From Aromatoleum evansii (GTDB lineage: Bacteria; Pseudomonadota; Gammaproteobacteria; Burkholderiales; Rhodocyclaceae), in the NCBI RefSeq assembly GCF_012910805.1, contig NZ_WTVK01000006.1, positions 79,938 to 143,937 on the forward strand: a DNA stretch of 64,000 nt, given 5' to 3'. The notes below the pieces were generated by a model. The model worked only from the letters and a program-made list of their open reading frames with translations, had not been told where the DNA came from and did no database searches. This document shows, one piece after another, positions 34,486 through 43,124 of the stretch (positions within the stretch are counted from its first letter, which is position 1; each line of letters begins with the position of its first letter). Both the position numbers and the translations under genes were made by a program.

Positions 34486-35763
34486 TCATTTGCCGTTCAT
34501 CATGGCCGGCAGCCAGGTCGAGATCTCAGGTACGGCGGCGATCGCGACGAGCACCATCATCACCGCTGCAAGGAAGGGAATCGTCGCGGCGAAGAGCGCC
34601 CCCATGCGGATGTCGGCCTGCACCATGGCGATGTAGAGGCCCGGGCCGACCGGCGGCGTGACGAGGCCGATCACCGTCGCGACCGTGCACACGACCCCGA
34701 AATGGATCGGATCGATGCCGAGGCTGGTCACGACCGGCATCAGCAGCGGCACGACGACGATCAGCACGCTGATGCTCTCGAGGAACATGCCGAGAACCAG
34801 CATCAGCACGATCACCAGCAGCAGGAACACGAAGGGCGAATCGGTCAGGTTCTTCATATACTCGACGACGAGATCGGGCACGCTCTGGAAGGCGAGCACC
34901 CAGCTCAGGACCGAGGCCGCGGCGATGAGGCCGGTGATGGTCGCGGTGTTGGTGCCGACGTCGAAGAGGATCTTGCCCAGATCGCGGACGCCGATCTCGC
35001 GATAGACGAAGCCCAACACAAGCGCCATGACCGCGGCAATGGCGCCCGATTCGGTCGGCGTCATCACGCCGGCCATGATGCCGCCGATGACGACGAGCGG
35101 AATCAGCGCCGGGACCAGGCCTTCGAGCAGAACCTTCACCGAGGCCGAGCGATCGCCGCGCTCGCCCGCGGGCAGGCCGGGACCGAAGATGCCGAAGCAC
35201 ATGATTACGAGCGCGAGCGCCGCGACGATCAGAAGGCCGGGGAGGATGCCGGCGATGAACAGCGGCGCAATGGGCTGCACCGCGACCACGCCGTAGATGA
35301 TCATCAGCATCGACGGCGGGATGATCGGGCCCAGCAGGCCCGCCGACACCGTGACGGCGCCGGAGAACGCGCGGTTGTAACCGGTGCGCTCCATCGCCGG
35401 GATCATCACCTTGCTCATCACGCCGATCTGCGCGACCGCCGAGCCGAGGATGGACGCGGCCATCGCGTTGGTGAAGAGGTTGGCGTAAGCCAGCCCGCCC
35501 TTCATGCTGCCGACCAGCACCTCGGCGACGGCGATGAGGCGTTGCGTGAGGCCCGCCTTGTTCATGATCTCGCCGACCAGCAGGAACAGCGGGATCGCGA
35601 GCAGGCTGTTGATCTCGAGCGCGCCGTAGAGCTGGATGGGGATCGAATCGTACAGCACCGCGAGGTCGTTGGTGGCCATGAACACGACCGCGGCGATGAG
35701 GATGGTGCCGACGATGGGCAGGCCCGCGAAGAGCAGGCCGAAGAAGACGATCAGGGTGATCAT
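34486..35763 (-). CDS. dctM: TRAP transporter large permease (DctM type)
   Basis: 425 residues with about 12 membrane segments; it is the ion-coupled translocation subunit of a TRAP transporter. Family motifs include FLLVGEIMNKAGLTQRLI, FTNAMAASILGSAVAQIGVMSK and GLLGPIIPPSMLMIIYG. ATG 35763 overlaps the end of the repaired small-permease frame (ATGA), supporting the start. Within a gentisate operon the substrate is probably 3-hydroxybenzoate or a related aromatic acid. Confidence 0.93.
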   Translation of the reverse strand: MITLIVFFGLLFAGLPIVGTILIAAVVFMATNDLAVLYDSIPIQLYGALEINSLLAIPLFLLVGEIMNKAGLTQRLIAVAEVLVGSMKGGLAYANLFTNAMAASILGSAVAQIGVMSKVMIPAMERTGYNRAFSGAVTVSAGLLGPIIPPSMLMIIYGVVAVQPIAPLFIAGILPGLLIVAALALVIMCFGIFGPGLPAGERGDRSASVKVLLEGLVPALIPLVVIGGIMAGVMTPTESGAIAAVMALVLGFVYREIGVRDLGKILFDVGTNTATITGLIAAASVLSWVLAFQSVPDLVVEYMKNLTDSPFVFLLLVIVLMLVLGMFLESISVLIVVVPLLMPVVTSLGIDPIHFGVVCTVATVIGLVTPPVGPGLYIAMVQADIRMGALFAATIPFLAAVMMVLVAIAAVPEISTWLPAMMNGK

Positions 35764-36259
35764 TTGACGGCTCCCTTGAGGGCAGCGCGGGCGTCGCGCA
35801 GGATGGCGGCGAACTGGTGCCAGGCCATCACCGCCATCGCAGCGGGAGCACCGAGTAGTTGTACCAGCGGGGCAGCTGGGTGGTCGCGCCAAGCTCGACG
35901 CGCACCTCGGGACGGCTGACCCAGTCGAGGCCGAGCCAGCACACGAAGGCGAACAGGCCCAGCATGACCAGCCCCAGCACCGCGAGCAGCGCGTGACGCG
36001 CGCGCGGACGCAGTGCCTGCGGCAGGAAGTCGATGGTGACGAGCTGGCCGTGATGCACCAGCAGCGACAGGCCGAAGAGGGTCGCGAAGACGAGGAGCTG
36101 CACCGAGATTTCCTCGGCCCAGAAGATCGGGGCACTGAAGAAATAACGCATGAACACCTGCGCGACCATGATGCAGGCGATCGTGGCCGTGAGCGCGATC
36201 ACCAGGCCGCGCTCGATCGCGGCGAGGCCTTTGTCGGCCTTCTGAATGTGAGCAAACAT
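35760..36259 (-). CDS. dctQ: TRAP transporter small permease (DctQ type), apparent frameshift
   Basis: Four-helix small subunit. As written, the frame from ATG 36259 gives 143 residues and stops at 35828 right after WYNYSVLPL. The expected continuation (AMAVMAWHQFAAILRDARAA) is in another frame and runs to a TGA at 35760 that overlaps the dctM start, as in an intact operon. One base appears missing at about 35840/35841, where CTGCGATGG would read CTGGCGATGG. Loss of the last helix would probably impair the transporter. A sequencing error is the simplest alternative. Confidence 0.8.
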
Positions 36260-36289
36260 CGGATGGGTTCCCGTGTGGGGCGCGGCGAA

Positions 36290-36317
36290 GCGGAACGGCC
36301 CTCCCGGGCGGTTCCGC
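36290..36317 (-). promoter_or_regulatory. Hairpin between dctP and dctQ
   Basis: GCGGAAC (36290-36296) pairs with GTTCCGC (36311-36317) in the 99-base gap between the binding-protein gene and the permease genes. Such stems often stabilise upstream mRNA so that the binding protein is made in excess. Confidence 0.45.
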
Positions 36318-36358
36318 GCGTCGCTATGTGATGTCGATGAGTGTCCCGGAGGAGCGGA

Positions 36359-37333
36359 TCAGAGATCCTTCGCCTGCTTGTAGAAGTCGGCGATCAGCGG
36401 GTTCTTCGCGACGTACTGGTCGCGCACCTTGCCGCCCACCGCCTGGAAGGAGGCGATGTCGGCCTTCACGATGTTCGCGCCGTCGGCCTTTGCCTTCGCC
36501 AGGTTGGCCACGTCGGCGTCGATCGCGGTCTTGTAGCCCCACTGCTCGGCCTCCGCGACGACCTTGGCGATCATGTCGCGCTCGGCCTGGCTGCGGGTAT
36601 CCCACCACTTCTTCGATACCACGATCACGGCCGGGAAGGCCATGTGGCCGGTGAGCGTCAGGTTCGGGGCCTGCTGGTGGAACTTGAGGCCGACCAGCGC
36701 GTCGAGGTCGATGTCGACCGCATCGAGCAGCTTGGTGGTCAGCGACGGCGCGACTTCGGACAGCGGCATCGCCGTCGGCGCGGCGCCGTTGGCGTTCCAC
36801 CAGTCGTTGTACACGGGGCTGGGGAAGGAGCGGATCTTCTTGTTCGCGAGATCCTTCGCCGAGGCGACCGGCTGCACCGACAAAACGTGGCGCATGCCCG
36901 CGAAGGTGTAGCCGAGCCCGATCAGGCCGTGCTGCTCCAGGCGCTTGAGCATCTCCTTCGCGGCGGGCGTCTTCGCGGCGCGCGTGGCGTGCGCGACGTC
37001 CTTGAACACGTAGGGCAGCGACCAGCCGAGGAAGGACTCCTCGCGGTTGGAGAGCCCGCCGACGGTGAACACGCCGAACTGTTGCGCGCCGGCCTGCATC
37101 AGGTTGATCATCTGCCCTTCGTTGCCGAGCTTCTGCAGCGGGCTCACGGCGATCTTCATCTTGCCGCCGGAGGCGGTCGCGAGATCGGCCGAGATCTTCT
37201 CCGACACCTGGTGCCACACATGGGTCGGCGGGGTGATGTGGCCGAGCTTGAGCGCCTGGGCCTGGGCACCGACCGCTGCGACGGACAGGGTGACGCCGGC
37301 AACCAGGGCGCGAACCATCTTCTTGATTTGCAT
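36359..37333 (-). CDS. dctP: TRAP transporter solute-binding protein (DctP type)
   Basis: 324 residues with a signal peptide (MQIKKMVRALVAGVTLSVAAVGAQAQA). The mature protein has the DctP layout: LKLGHITPPTHVWHQ, SGGKMKIAVSPLQKLGNEG, IRSFPSPVYNDWWNANGAAP and FPAVIVVSKKWWD. A ligand-binding Arg is expected near KKIRSFPSP. It delivers the substrate to DctQM in the periplasm. Located 52 bases after the maleylpyruvate isomerase gene, consistent with uptake of the pathway's aromatic acid. Confidence 0.93.
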   Translation of the reverse strand: MQIKKMVRALVAGVTLSVAAVGAQAQALKLGHITPPTHVWHQVSEKISADLATASGGKMKIAVSPLQKLGNEGQMINLMQAGAQQFGVFTVGGLSNREESFLGWSLPYVFKDVAHATRAAKTPAAKEMLKRLEQHGLIGLGYTFAGMRHVLSVQPVASAKDLANKKIRSFPSPVYNDWWNANGAAPTAMPLSEVAPSLTTKLLDAVDIDLDALVGLKFHQQAPNLTLTGHMAFPAVIVVSKKWWDTRSQAERDMIAKVVAEAEQWGYKTAIDADVANLAKAKADGANIVKADIASFQAVGGKVRDQYVAKNPLIADFYKQAKDL

Positions 37334-37385
37334 TTCAGTCTCCTCGGGGTAACTGCTGTAACTGCTCGTTATCGGAATAAGGGGC

Positions 37386-38042
37386 TCACTTCGCGTCCGG
37401 CTGCAGGGCGGGGGCAGCGCGACGGAAGGCGTCGAGCTCGCCGCAGGCGCGGTCGATCGCAACGATGTTGGGATACGGCGTCAGGTCGACATTGAAGCGG
37501 CGGGCGCTCTCGACCTGCGGGATCAGATACACGTCGGCAATCGTCGGCGCGTTGCCGAAGCAGAAGGCCCCGCGCGACGTGTCGGCCGCGAGCAGCGCTT
37601 CCAGGGCGTCGAAGCCGGCCGTGATCCAGGTGCCGCACCACGCCAGCACCGCCGCCTCGTCGCAGCCCAGGCTCTTGCGCAGGTATTCGAGGATGCGGCG
37701 GTTGTTGATCGGGTGGATGTCGCAGCCGACGATCGCCGCCAGCGCGCGCACGCGGGCGCGCTCCTCGGCGTTCGCGGGCAGCAGCGCGGGCGTCGGGTAA
37801 CGCTCTTCGAGCCACTCGATGATCGCCGGCGACTGGATCAGCGTGAGGTCGCCCTCAGTTGCCTCCAACGTCAGCGCCGGCACCAGCGCCTGCGGATTCA
37901 CCGCCTTGAAGGCGGCACCGAGGTGCTCCTCGGTGCGGAGATCCACCGGCACGTACTCGTAGTCGATGCCCTTCAGGTTCAGCGCGATGCGCAGGCGGTG
38001 CGAGGTGCCGCTGCGGAAGAAGTTGTAGAGCTTCATCGACAT
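37386..38042 (-). CDS. nagL: Maleylpyruvate isomerase (zeta-class GST)
   Basis: Isomerises maleylpyruvate to fumarylpyruvate with glutathione, the second step after gentisate ring cleavage. 218 residues. The N-terminal KLYNFFRSGTSHRLRIALNLKG with GTSHR matches NagL of Ralstonia sp. U2, and GCDIHPINNRRILEYLR is the zeta-class signature. ATG 38042 is chosen over 38036 by ribosome-site spacing. Starts 8 bases after the monooxygenase stop. Confidence 0.92.
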   Translation of the reverse strand: MSMKLYNFFRSGTSHRLRIALNLKGIDYEYVPVDLRTEEHLGAAFKAVNPQALVPALTLEATEGDLTLIQSPAIIEWLEERYPTPALLPANAEERARVRALAAIVGCDIHPINNRRILEYLRKSLGCDEAAVLAWCGTWITAGFDALEALLAADTSRGAFCFGNAPTIADVYLIPQVESARRFNVDLTPYPNIVAIDRACGELDAFRRAAPALQPDAK

Positions 38043-38050
38043 TTTCCCGC

Positions 38051-39247
38051 TCAGTCCTTGGCGAGGCAGTTGTCGACATTCCAGCCGTACAGCCACTCCA
38101 TCGCGTCGTAGAAGCGCTCCGGCGTGCGGCCCTTCCACAGGTCGTTGCGCACCAGGCGCTCGACGCCCTTGGCGTGGTAGATGCGGCCCATCTCGCGCGA
38201 GGACAGCACGATGCGCGCGGTACGGGCGATGCGCGAGCGCTGGTAGAGATCGAAGGCCTTCTCGAAGTCATTGCCATTGACGCGCAGCGCTTCGCCCAGC
38301 GTCACGGCATCTTCGAGCGCCATGCAGGCACCCTGTGCCATGTACTGCGTCGTCGGGTGCGCGGCGTCGCCCAAGAGCGTCACGCGGCCGAAGGACCACT
38401 GGCCGATCGGCTCGCGGTCGGCGGTCGCCCAGCGCTTCCAGCTCTTCGGCAGGTCGATCAGCTGGCGCGCCTTCGGGCAGATGCCCTGAAAGTAGCTCTG
38501 CACCTCCTCGCGGCTGCCTTCGGTGACGCCCCACTCTTCCTTCTCGCGGCTATGGAAGGTCACGACGACGTTGTACTGCTCGCCGCCGCGCAGCGGGTAA
38601 TGCACGAGGTGGCAGTTCGGGCCGACCCAGATGCTCGCGGCATTCCACTGCAGGTTCTCGGGGAAGTCCTTCTTGTCGATCACGGCGCGATAGACGACAT
38701 GGCCGGTCACGCGCGCCGGGTCATTGACGTATTGCGTCCGCACGACCGACTTCACGCCGTCCGCACCGATCAGCGCGACGCCGCGGAAGGCGTTGCCGTG
38801 CTGGTCATACACCGTGACGCCGTTCGCATCCTGCTCGACGCGCTGGACGTGGGTCGAGGTGCGGAATTCGACGCGACCGGTTTCCTGCGCGCCTTCGAGC
38901 AGCGACAGATGCACGTCCACGCGGTGAATCACCGCGTACGGGTTGCCGAAGCGCTTGCGAAAGGCCTCGCCGGTGGGGATGCGGCCGACGAGGGTCTCGT
39001 CGAGCGCGTCGTGCATGACCATCTCGTCGGTATACACCGCGCGGCCGCGGGCCTTCTCGCCGACACCCAGGGCGTCGAAGGCGTGGAAGGCGTTGGGGCC
39101 GAGCTGGATGCCGGCGCCGATCTCGCCGATCTCGGCCGCCTGCTCCAGCACCAGCACCTGGAAGCCCTGGCGCACCAGCGCGAGTGCGGCTGCGAGGCCG
39201 CCGATGCCGCCGCCGGCGACGATTACGGGAAGTTGTTGCTCGGTCAT
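38051..39247 (-). CDS. nagX: 3-hydroxybenzoate 6-monooxygenase
   Basis: FAD- and NAD(P)H-dependent hydroxylation of 3-hydroxybenzoate to gentisate. 398 residues, group A flavoprotein monooxygenase: GGGIGGLAAALALVRQGFQV (FAD Rossmann), ALIGADGVKSVVR (DG motif), and LLGDAAHPTTQYMAQGACMALEDA (GD motif). Very similar in layout to known 3HB6H/NagX enzymes, and its neighbours complete the gentisate pathway. ATG 39247 follows GGAGGAG. Salicylate 5- or other ring hydroxylation is less likely. Confidence 0.9.
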   Translation of the reverse strand: MTEQQLPVIVAGGGIGGLAAALALVRQGFQVLVLEQAAEIGEIGAGIQLGPNAFHAFDALGVGEKARGRAVYTDEMVMHDALDETLVGRIPTGEAFRKRFGNPYAVIHRVDVHLSLLEGAQETGRVEFRTSTHVQRVEQDANGVTVYDQHGNAFRGVALIGADGVKSVVRTQYVNDPARVTGHVVYRAVIDKKDFPENLQWNAASIWVGPNCHLVHYPLRGGEQYNVVVTFHSREKEEWGVTEGSREEVQSYFQGICPKARQLIDLPKSWKRWATADREPIGQWSFGRVTLLGDAAHPTTQYMAQGACMALEDAVTLGEALRVNGNDFEKAFDLYQRSRIARTARIVLSSREMGRIYHAKGVERLVRNDLWKGRTPERFYDAMEWLYGWNVDNCLAKD

Positions 39248-39307
39248 GTGTGTCTCCTCCATCTCGTTCAGTGGCGGCGGAACGGCACGCGCTCCGCCGG
39301 CGATTCC

Positions 39308-40018
39308 TTACTCGGCCGCGCCGATCGTCAGCTCGATGTCGCCGACCTGGTCGACGTGGCCGGTGATGCGGTCACCGCTCTTCACCGCGCCGACACCTTC
39401 CGGCGTGCCGGTGTAGATCAGGTCGCCCGGCTCGAGGTGATAGAACTTCGACAGGTCGGCGATCAGCTCGGGGATGCTCCAGATCAGCTGCGACAGGTCA
39501 GCGGTCTGACGGGTCTCGCCATTCACCTGCAGGTTGATCGCACCCGTGCCGAGCACGCCGAGATTGCCGATCGGCACGATCTCGGTGCACACCGCAGACA
39601 GTTCGAAGTCCTTGCCCAGATCCCACGGACGGCCCTGCTCGCGGGCCACCAGCTGCAGGTCGCGGCGGGTCATGTCGAGGCCCGCGGCATAGCCGTAGAT
39701 CAGTTTTTCAGCATCGGCCTCGGCGACGCGGAAGCCCGGCGCACCGATCGCGACGACCAACTCCATCTCGTAGTGGTAGTTCGAGGTGCCGGTCGGGTAC
39801 GGCACGGTCGCGCCGGATTCAACCAGGGTCGAGGCCGCCTTCGTGAAATAGAAAGGCTGGGCGGTGGCCTTGTCGACCGGACGCCCCATCTCGACGGCAT
39901 GGGCGTGGTAGTTGCGGCCGACGCAGAAGATGCGCTTCACCGGGTAGCGGGCTTCGATGCCTTTTACCGGCAGGGAATAGACCGGCGAGGGCGGGAAGAG
40001 GTATTGGGTGTCGGACAT
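39308..40018 (-). CDS. nagK: Fumarylpyruvate hydrolase
   Basis: Splits fumarylpyruvate to fumarate and pyruvate, the last gentisate-pathway step. 236 residues, FAH family. YPVKRIFCVGRNYHAHAVEMG near residues 25-45, metal-binding YEMELVVAIG, the DMTRRDLQLVAREQGRPW loop and YTGTPEGVG are typical of NagK-type enzymes. Distinct from the FAH protein at 24634-25476. Lies between the dioxygenase and monooxygenase genes. Confidence 0.93.
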   Translation of the reverse strand: MSDTQYLFPPSPVYSLPVKGIEARYPVKRIFCVGRNYHAHAVEMGRPVDKATAQPFYFTKAASTLVESGATVPYPTGTSNYHYEMELVVAIGAPGFRVAEADAEKLIYGYAAGLDMTRRDLQLVAREQGRPWDLGKDFELSAVCTEIVPIGNLGVLGTGAINLQVNGETRQTADLSQLIWSIPELIADLSKFYHLEPGDLIYTGTPEGVGAVKSGDRITGHVDQVGDIELTIGAAE

Positions 40019-40137
40019 TTGTTTAGTCTCTCGATGTCAGGACTTCGATAAGCCTGGTTGCAATTAAGAAAGTTGGAGCGCTGCGCGCCTGCTCCCTCCC
40101 CTTCATGGGGGAGGAACACGGCCGGCAACGGAATCCA

Positions 40138-41178
40138 TCAGGCGCGCACTTCGTAGACGCCCAGCTTCTTGTGCAGCGGGCTTTCGTCGGCCACGAAGAT
40201 GAAGGCCGGCTCGCTCGCGGAGCGGTTCTTCAGCGTCACCGGCGTATAGCCCGGTGCGCAGCAGGTATCCGCCGGCGACAGCGCGAAGCGGCTGGCCTCG
40301 ATCGCGACCTCGGCGCTGCCCTCGATCAAGTGGAACACCATCGCCGGCGAGCGCGCGGGCAGGTTCAGCGTCTCGCCCGGGCGCAGCATCAGGGCGGAGA
40401 AACCGAGGATGTTCTGGCAGTCGGAGCCGTTCTCAGGATTCACATAGGCGACCTGCACAGCCTCGACGTCCGGTTGCGACTCGGCCAGGCTCAGCAGCGC
40501 GGCGCGGGCATCGGCCCAGGGGTAACGCAGCATCGGGTAGCGGCGCGCGCTGCCGCGCGAGAACACCGGCGAGGGCACGATACCGCCGCGGACGTAGCTG
40601 CGCTCGAGGCGCGTGCCGGTCACCTGCTGCTCCTTGCCTTCGACCGCATAGGACGTTTCCGTGTAATACACCAGCGGCAGGTCCAACACGTCGAGCCACA
40701 CCACCGGCTCCTTGCCGTCGTGGCCATGCTCGTGCCACAGGCCGGTCGGAGTCAGGATCAGGTCGCCGCGGCTCATCGGGCACTTCTCGCCGTCGACCGT
40801 CGTATAGGCGCCCTCGCCTTCGACAATCATGCGCACCGCGTTCGGGGTATGCTTGTGCGACGGCGCCCACTCGCCCGGCAGCAGCAGCTGCATGCCGAGG
40901 TAGATCGCCGCGCTCGCCTGCATCTTCTCCAGCCCGTGGCCGGGGTTGGCGAGCACCAGCACGCGGCGCTCCGCCTTTTCGATCGGGGTGAATTCGCCAG
41001 CCTGCAGCAGCAGCGGGCGCAACGCCTCGTATGACCACATCACCGGCTGCGTACGACGCGAAGGCGTGCCCGGGGGCAGCACCGCGCGCAGGCTGGGCCA
41101 CAGCGGCACCAGGTTCTGTGCGCCGAGGGACTCGCGGTAGGCGAGCGGCAGATCTTCGAGACGACCAAGTTCCTGCAT
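40138..41178 (-). CDS. gtdA: Gentisate 1,2-dioxygenase
   Basis: Fe(II)-dependent ring cleavage of gentisate to maleylpyruvate. 346 residues, bicupin. Iron ligands His108 and His110 in PSHKHTP and His149 in GLWHEHGHDG belong to the first cupin; the second cupin (PAMVFHLIEGSAEV) lacks them, as usual. ATG 41178 follows GGAGGAG. First gene of the operon gtdA-nagK-nagX-nagL-dctPQM, divergent from a LysR regulator. Confidence 0.94.
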   Translation of the reverse strand: MQELGRLEDLPLAYRESLGAQNLVPLWPSLRAVLPPGTPSRRTQPVMWSYEALRPLLLQAGEFTPIEKAERRVLVLANPGHGLEKMQASAAIYLGMQLLLPGEWAPSHKHTPNAVRMIVEGEGAYTTVDGEKCPMSRGDLILTPTGLWHEHGHDGKEPVVWLDVLDLPLVYYTETSYAVEGKEQQVTGTRLERSYVRGGIVPSPVFSRGSARRYPMLRYPWADARAALLSLAESQPDVEAVQVAYVNPENGSDCQNILGFSALMLRPGETLNLPARSPAMVFHLIEGSAEVAIEASRFALSPADTCCAPGYTPVTLKNRSASEPAFIFVADESPLHKKLGVYEVRA

Positions 41179-41270
41179 TCCTGACTCCTCCATCGGGATA
41201 TCGCCGCCGGCTAGGTGAAAAACCTTTGCGCTAAATCAAAGCGTGCAGCGATTCGTTGTGATGGAGCGCA

Positions 41271-41335
41271 ATTTATCGATCGATAAATATTCCGTCGAGG
41301 CAATGCATGGAATAATATGAATTCGAATTTCGAAT
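41271..41335. promoter_or_regulatory. Operator region of the gentisate operon
   Basis: Contains a perfect 18-base palindrome ATTTATCGATCGATAAAT (41271-41288) and a second near-perfect one, ATTCGAATTTCGAAT (41321-41335), which fits the LysR T-N11-A box. The region is strikingly AT-rich. Probable activation and autoregulation sites for the adjacent LysR protein. Confidence 0.6.
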
Positions 41336-41347
41336 AATAATCGCGCG

Positions 41348-42274
41348 ATGAACACCCCCGAGCTTCGCCTGCTGCAAGTCTTCGATGCGATCCACAAGAC
41401 CCGGAGCGTGAGCCGTGCCGCGGAGTTGCTGGAACTGGGCCAACCCGCCGTCAGCATCGCGCTCGGCAAGCTGCGCGAGCATTTCTCGGATCCCCTGTTC
41501 GTACGCACCTCGAGCGGCATGGAGCCGACGCCGCTCGCCGACGAGCTGGTGCAGCCGATCCGCCATGCGCTCGATGCATTCGACGCGGCGCTGGGCCACC
41601 GCAGCAGCTTCGACCCCGCCACGTCGGAGCGGAGCTTCCGCATCTGCATGACGGACATTACCCACCTGGTGCTGCTGCCTCGCCTGTGGGGCCAACTGCG
41701 CGCCACCGCGCCGGGCATCCGGATCCAGATCTCGCCGCTGGACGACGACACCGGCCGCAAGCTGGAAGCGGGCGAAGCCGACCTTGCCGTCGGCTTCATT
41801 CCCGCGCTGGAAGCGGGCTTCTATCAGCAGGCGCTCTTCCGCCAGCAGTACGTGTGTCTCGCCAGCGCCGACCACCCACGCATCCATGGGGGTCTGACGC
41901 GCGAACAGTTCGAGGCGGAAGACCACGCCGTCTTCCGCACCACCGGCACGGGTCACCAAGTGATCGAGCAGGAAATCGCCCGCCAGGGCATCAAACGCCG
42001 CATCGTGCTCGACATCCCGAACTTCCTCGGAGCGGCCTTCGTCGTCGAGCACACCGACCTGCTGATGACCGTGCCGCGCAGGCTGGGGGAACTGCTGCGC
42101 GGTCGCGGCGAATTCAGCGTCCTGCCCGTGCCCTTCCCGCTACCCGATTACACGATCAAGCAGCACTGGCACGCGCGCTTCCACCACGACCCGGGCAATC
42201 GCTGGCTGCGCAGCCTGATCGCCAGCCTGATGTCCGAATCCGGCCTGCGGCCGCAGGAAGGCGACGGCCGCTAG
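41348..42274 (+). CDS. LysR-family regulator of the gentisate operon
   Basis: 308 residues. N-terminal winged helix-turn-helix (LRLLQVFDAIHKTRSVSRAAELLELGQPAVSIALGKLREHFSDPLFVR, with conserved features of NodD/NahR-like members) and a periplasmic-binding-like effector domain. NahR-type regulators answer to salicylate-like acids. Divergent from gtdA across two palindromes, so it is probably the pathway activator responding to 3-hydroxybenzoate or gentisate. No ribosome site is obvious. Its stop overlaps that of the convergent DUF364 gene. Confidence 0.92.
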   Translation: MNTPELRLLQVFDAIHKTRSVSRAAELLELGQPAVSIALGKLREHFSDPLFVRTSSGMEPTPLADELVQPIRHALDAFDAALGHRSSFDPATSERSFRICMTDITHLVLLPRLWGQLRATAPGIRIQISPLDDDTGRKLEAGEADLAVGFIPALEAGFYQQALFRQQYVCLASADHPRIHGGLTREQFEAEDHAVFRTTGTGHQVIEQEIARQGIKRRIVLDIPNFLGAAFVVEHTDLLMTVPRRLGELLRGRGEFSVLPVPFPLPDYTIKQHWHARFHHDPGNRWLRSLIASLMSESGLRPQEGDGR

Positions 42275-43110
42275 ATTCGAGCGAGCAAAGCCTCGAAACC
42301 CGGATACACGTCCGCCGCAATGGCGAACTTGCGTGCGTACGCACCGCGTTCGCCGCCGCTGCGCAGCGCATCGACAAAGCCCTCCCGATCATGCACCCAG
42401 CTTCCGCCCACCAGCGTCACACCACGGGCGAACAGCGCGTCGGGCAGGCAACCCGCGCTCGGCCCGATCATCGCGAACCAGCGCGCGTCGCCGCAGAAGC
42501 CCAGCATGTGGTCGAGGGTGTCGTTGAGCAGCAGCGTGCTGGTCGACAGCACCTTGCGGCAACCCGCCAGCTCCGCCGGATCGAGCGTCACGCGATAGCC
42601 ATCCCGGTCGCCGGCCAATTCCGCCTTCAGCTCCACCACCGTGAGCTGCGCGCCGCACTTCAGGATGCGGCCGAGGAGGGGCGTAAACAGGCCTATCATG
42701 CCGATGCGCTCGCCCGGCTGCAGGTCCAGACCGCCGATCGAATCGGCGCTGGTATCCGGCCGGTACCCGGCGCGGTCGAAGAAGCAGCGCGTCACGGCGT
42801 TCGCAGCGGCGAAACCGAGCGTGCGCAGGATGCCGCTGCCGCCCGCGTAGGCACGGGCGAGTTCGAGCGCATCTGCCCCTGCGAGGGCAAAACCGTCCTC
42901 CCCGGCGCGCATGCGCGCCAGCGTGTCGTCGAGCAGCACGTAGGACAGCCCCAGCGAACCGTCCTCGAGCTCCAGCGCGCAGAACTCCCCGCGGTCGCCC
43001 GGTAGCGGATCGACGCTGGCCGGCGGCAGATGCAGCGCGCGCACCCGCGGCAGGGGTCCGCGTGCGGCGATGCGTTCGAGTTGAGCGAGGTAGGTTTCGG
43101 CAAAGTTCAT
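42271..43110 (-). CDS. DUF364-like protein, Rossmann/heavy-metal-chelation type
   Basis: 279 residues. The C-terminal half carries ERIGMIGLFTPLLGRILKCGAQLTVVELK and STSTLLLNDTLDHMLG, then FAMIGPSAGCLPDALFARGVTLVGG, which fit the DUF364 domain (putative metal chelation, Rossmann-like); the N-terminal part has the small domain usually joined to it. Cysteines in ILKCGAQ, FCGDAR and SAGCLP could bind metal. It starts 14 bases after the VWA gene, in one operon with RavA/ViaA-type genes. Role unknown. Confidence 0.75.
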   Translation of the reverse strand: MNFAETYLAQLERIAARGPLPRVRALHLPPASVDPLPGDRGEFCALELEDGSLGLSYVLLDDTLARMRAGEDGFALAGADALELARAYAGGSGILRTLGFAAANAVTRCFFDRAGYRPDTSADSIGGLDLQPGERIGMIGLFTPLLGRILKCGAQLTVVELKAELAGDRDGYRVTLDPAELAGCRKVLSTSTLLLNDTLDHMLGFCGDARWFAMIGPSAGCLPDALFARGVTLVGGSWVHDREGFVDALRSGGERGAYARKFAIAADVYPGFEALLARI

Positions 43111-43124
43111 GCGGAATTCTCCGT

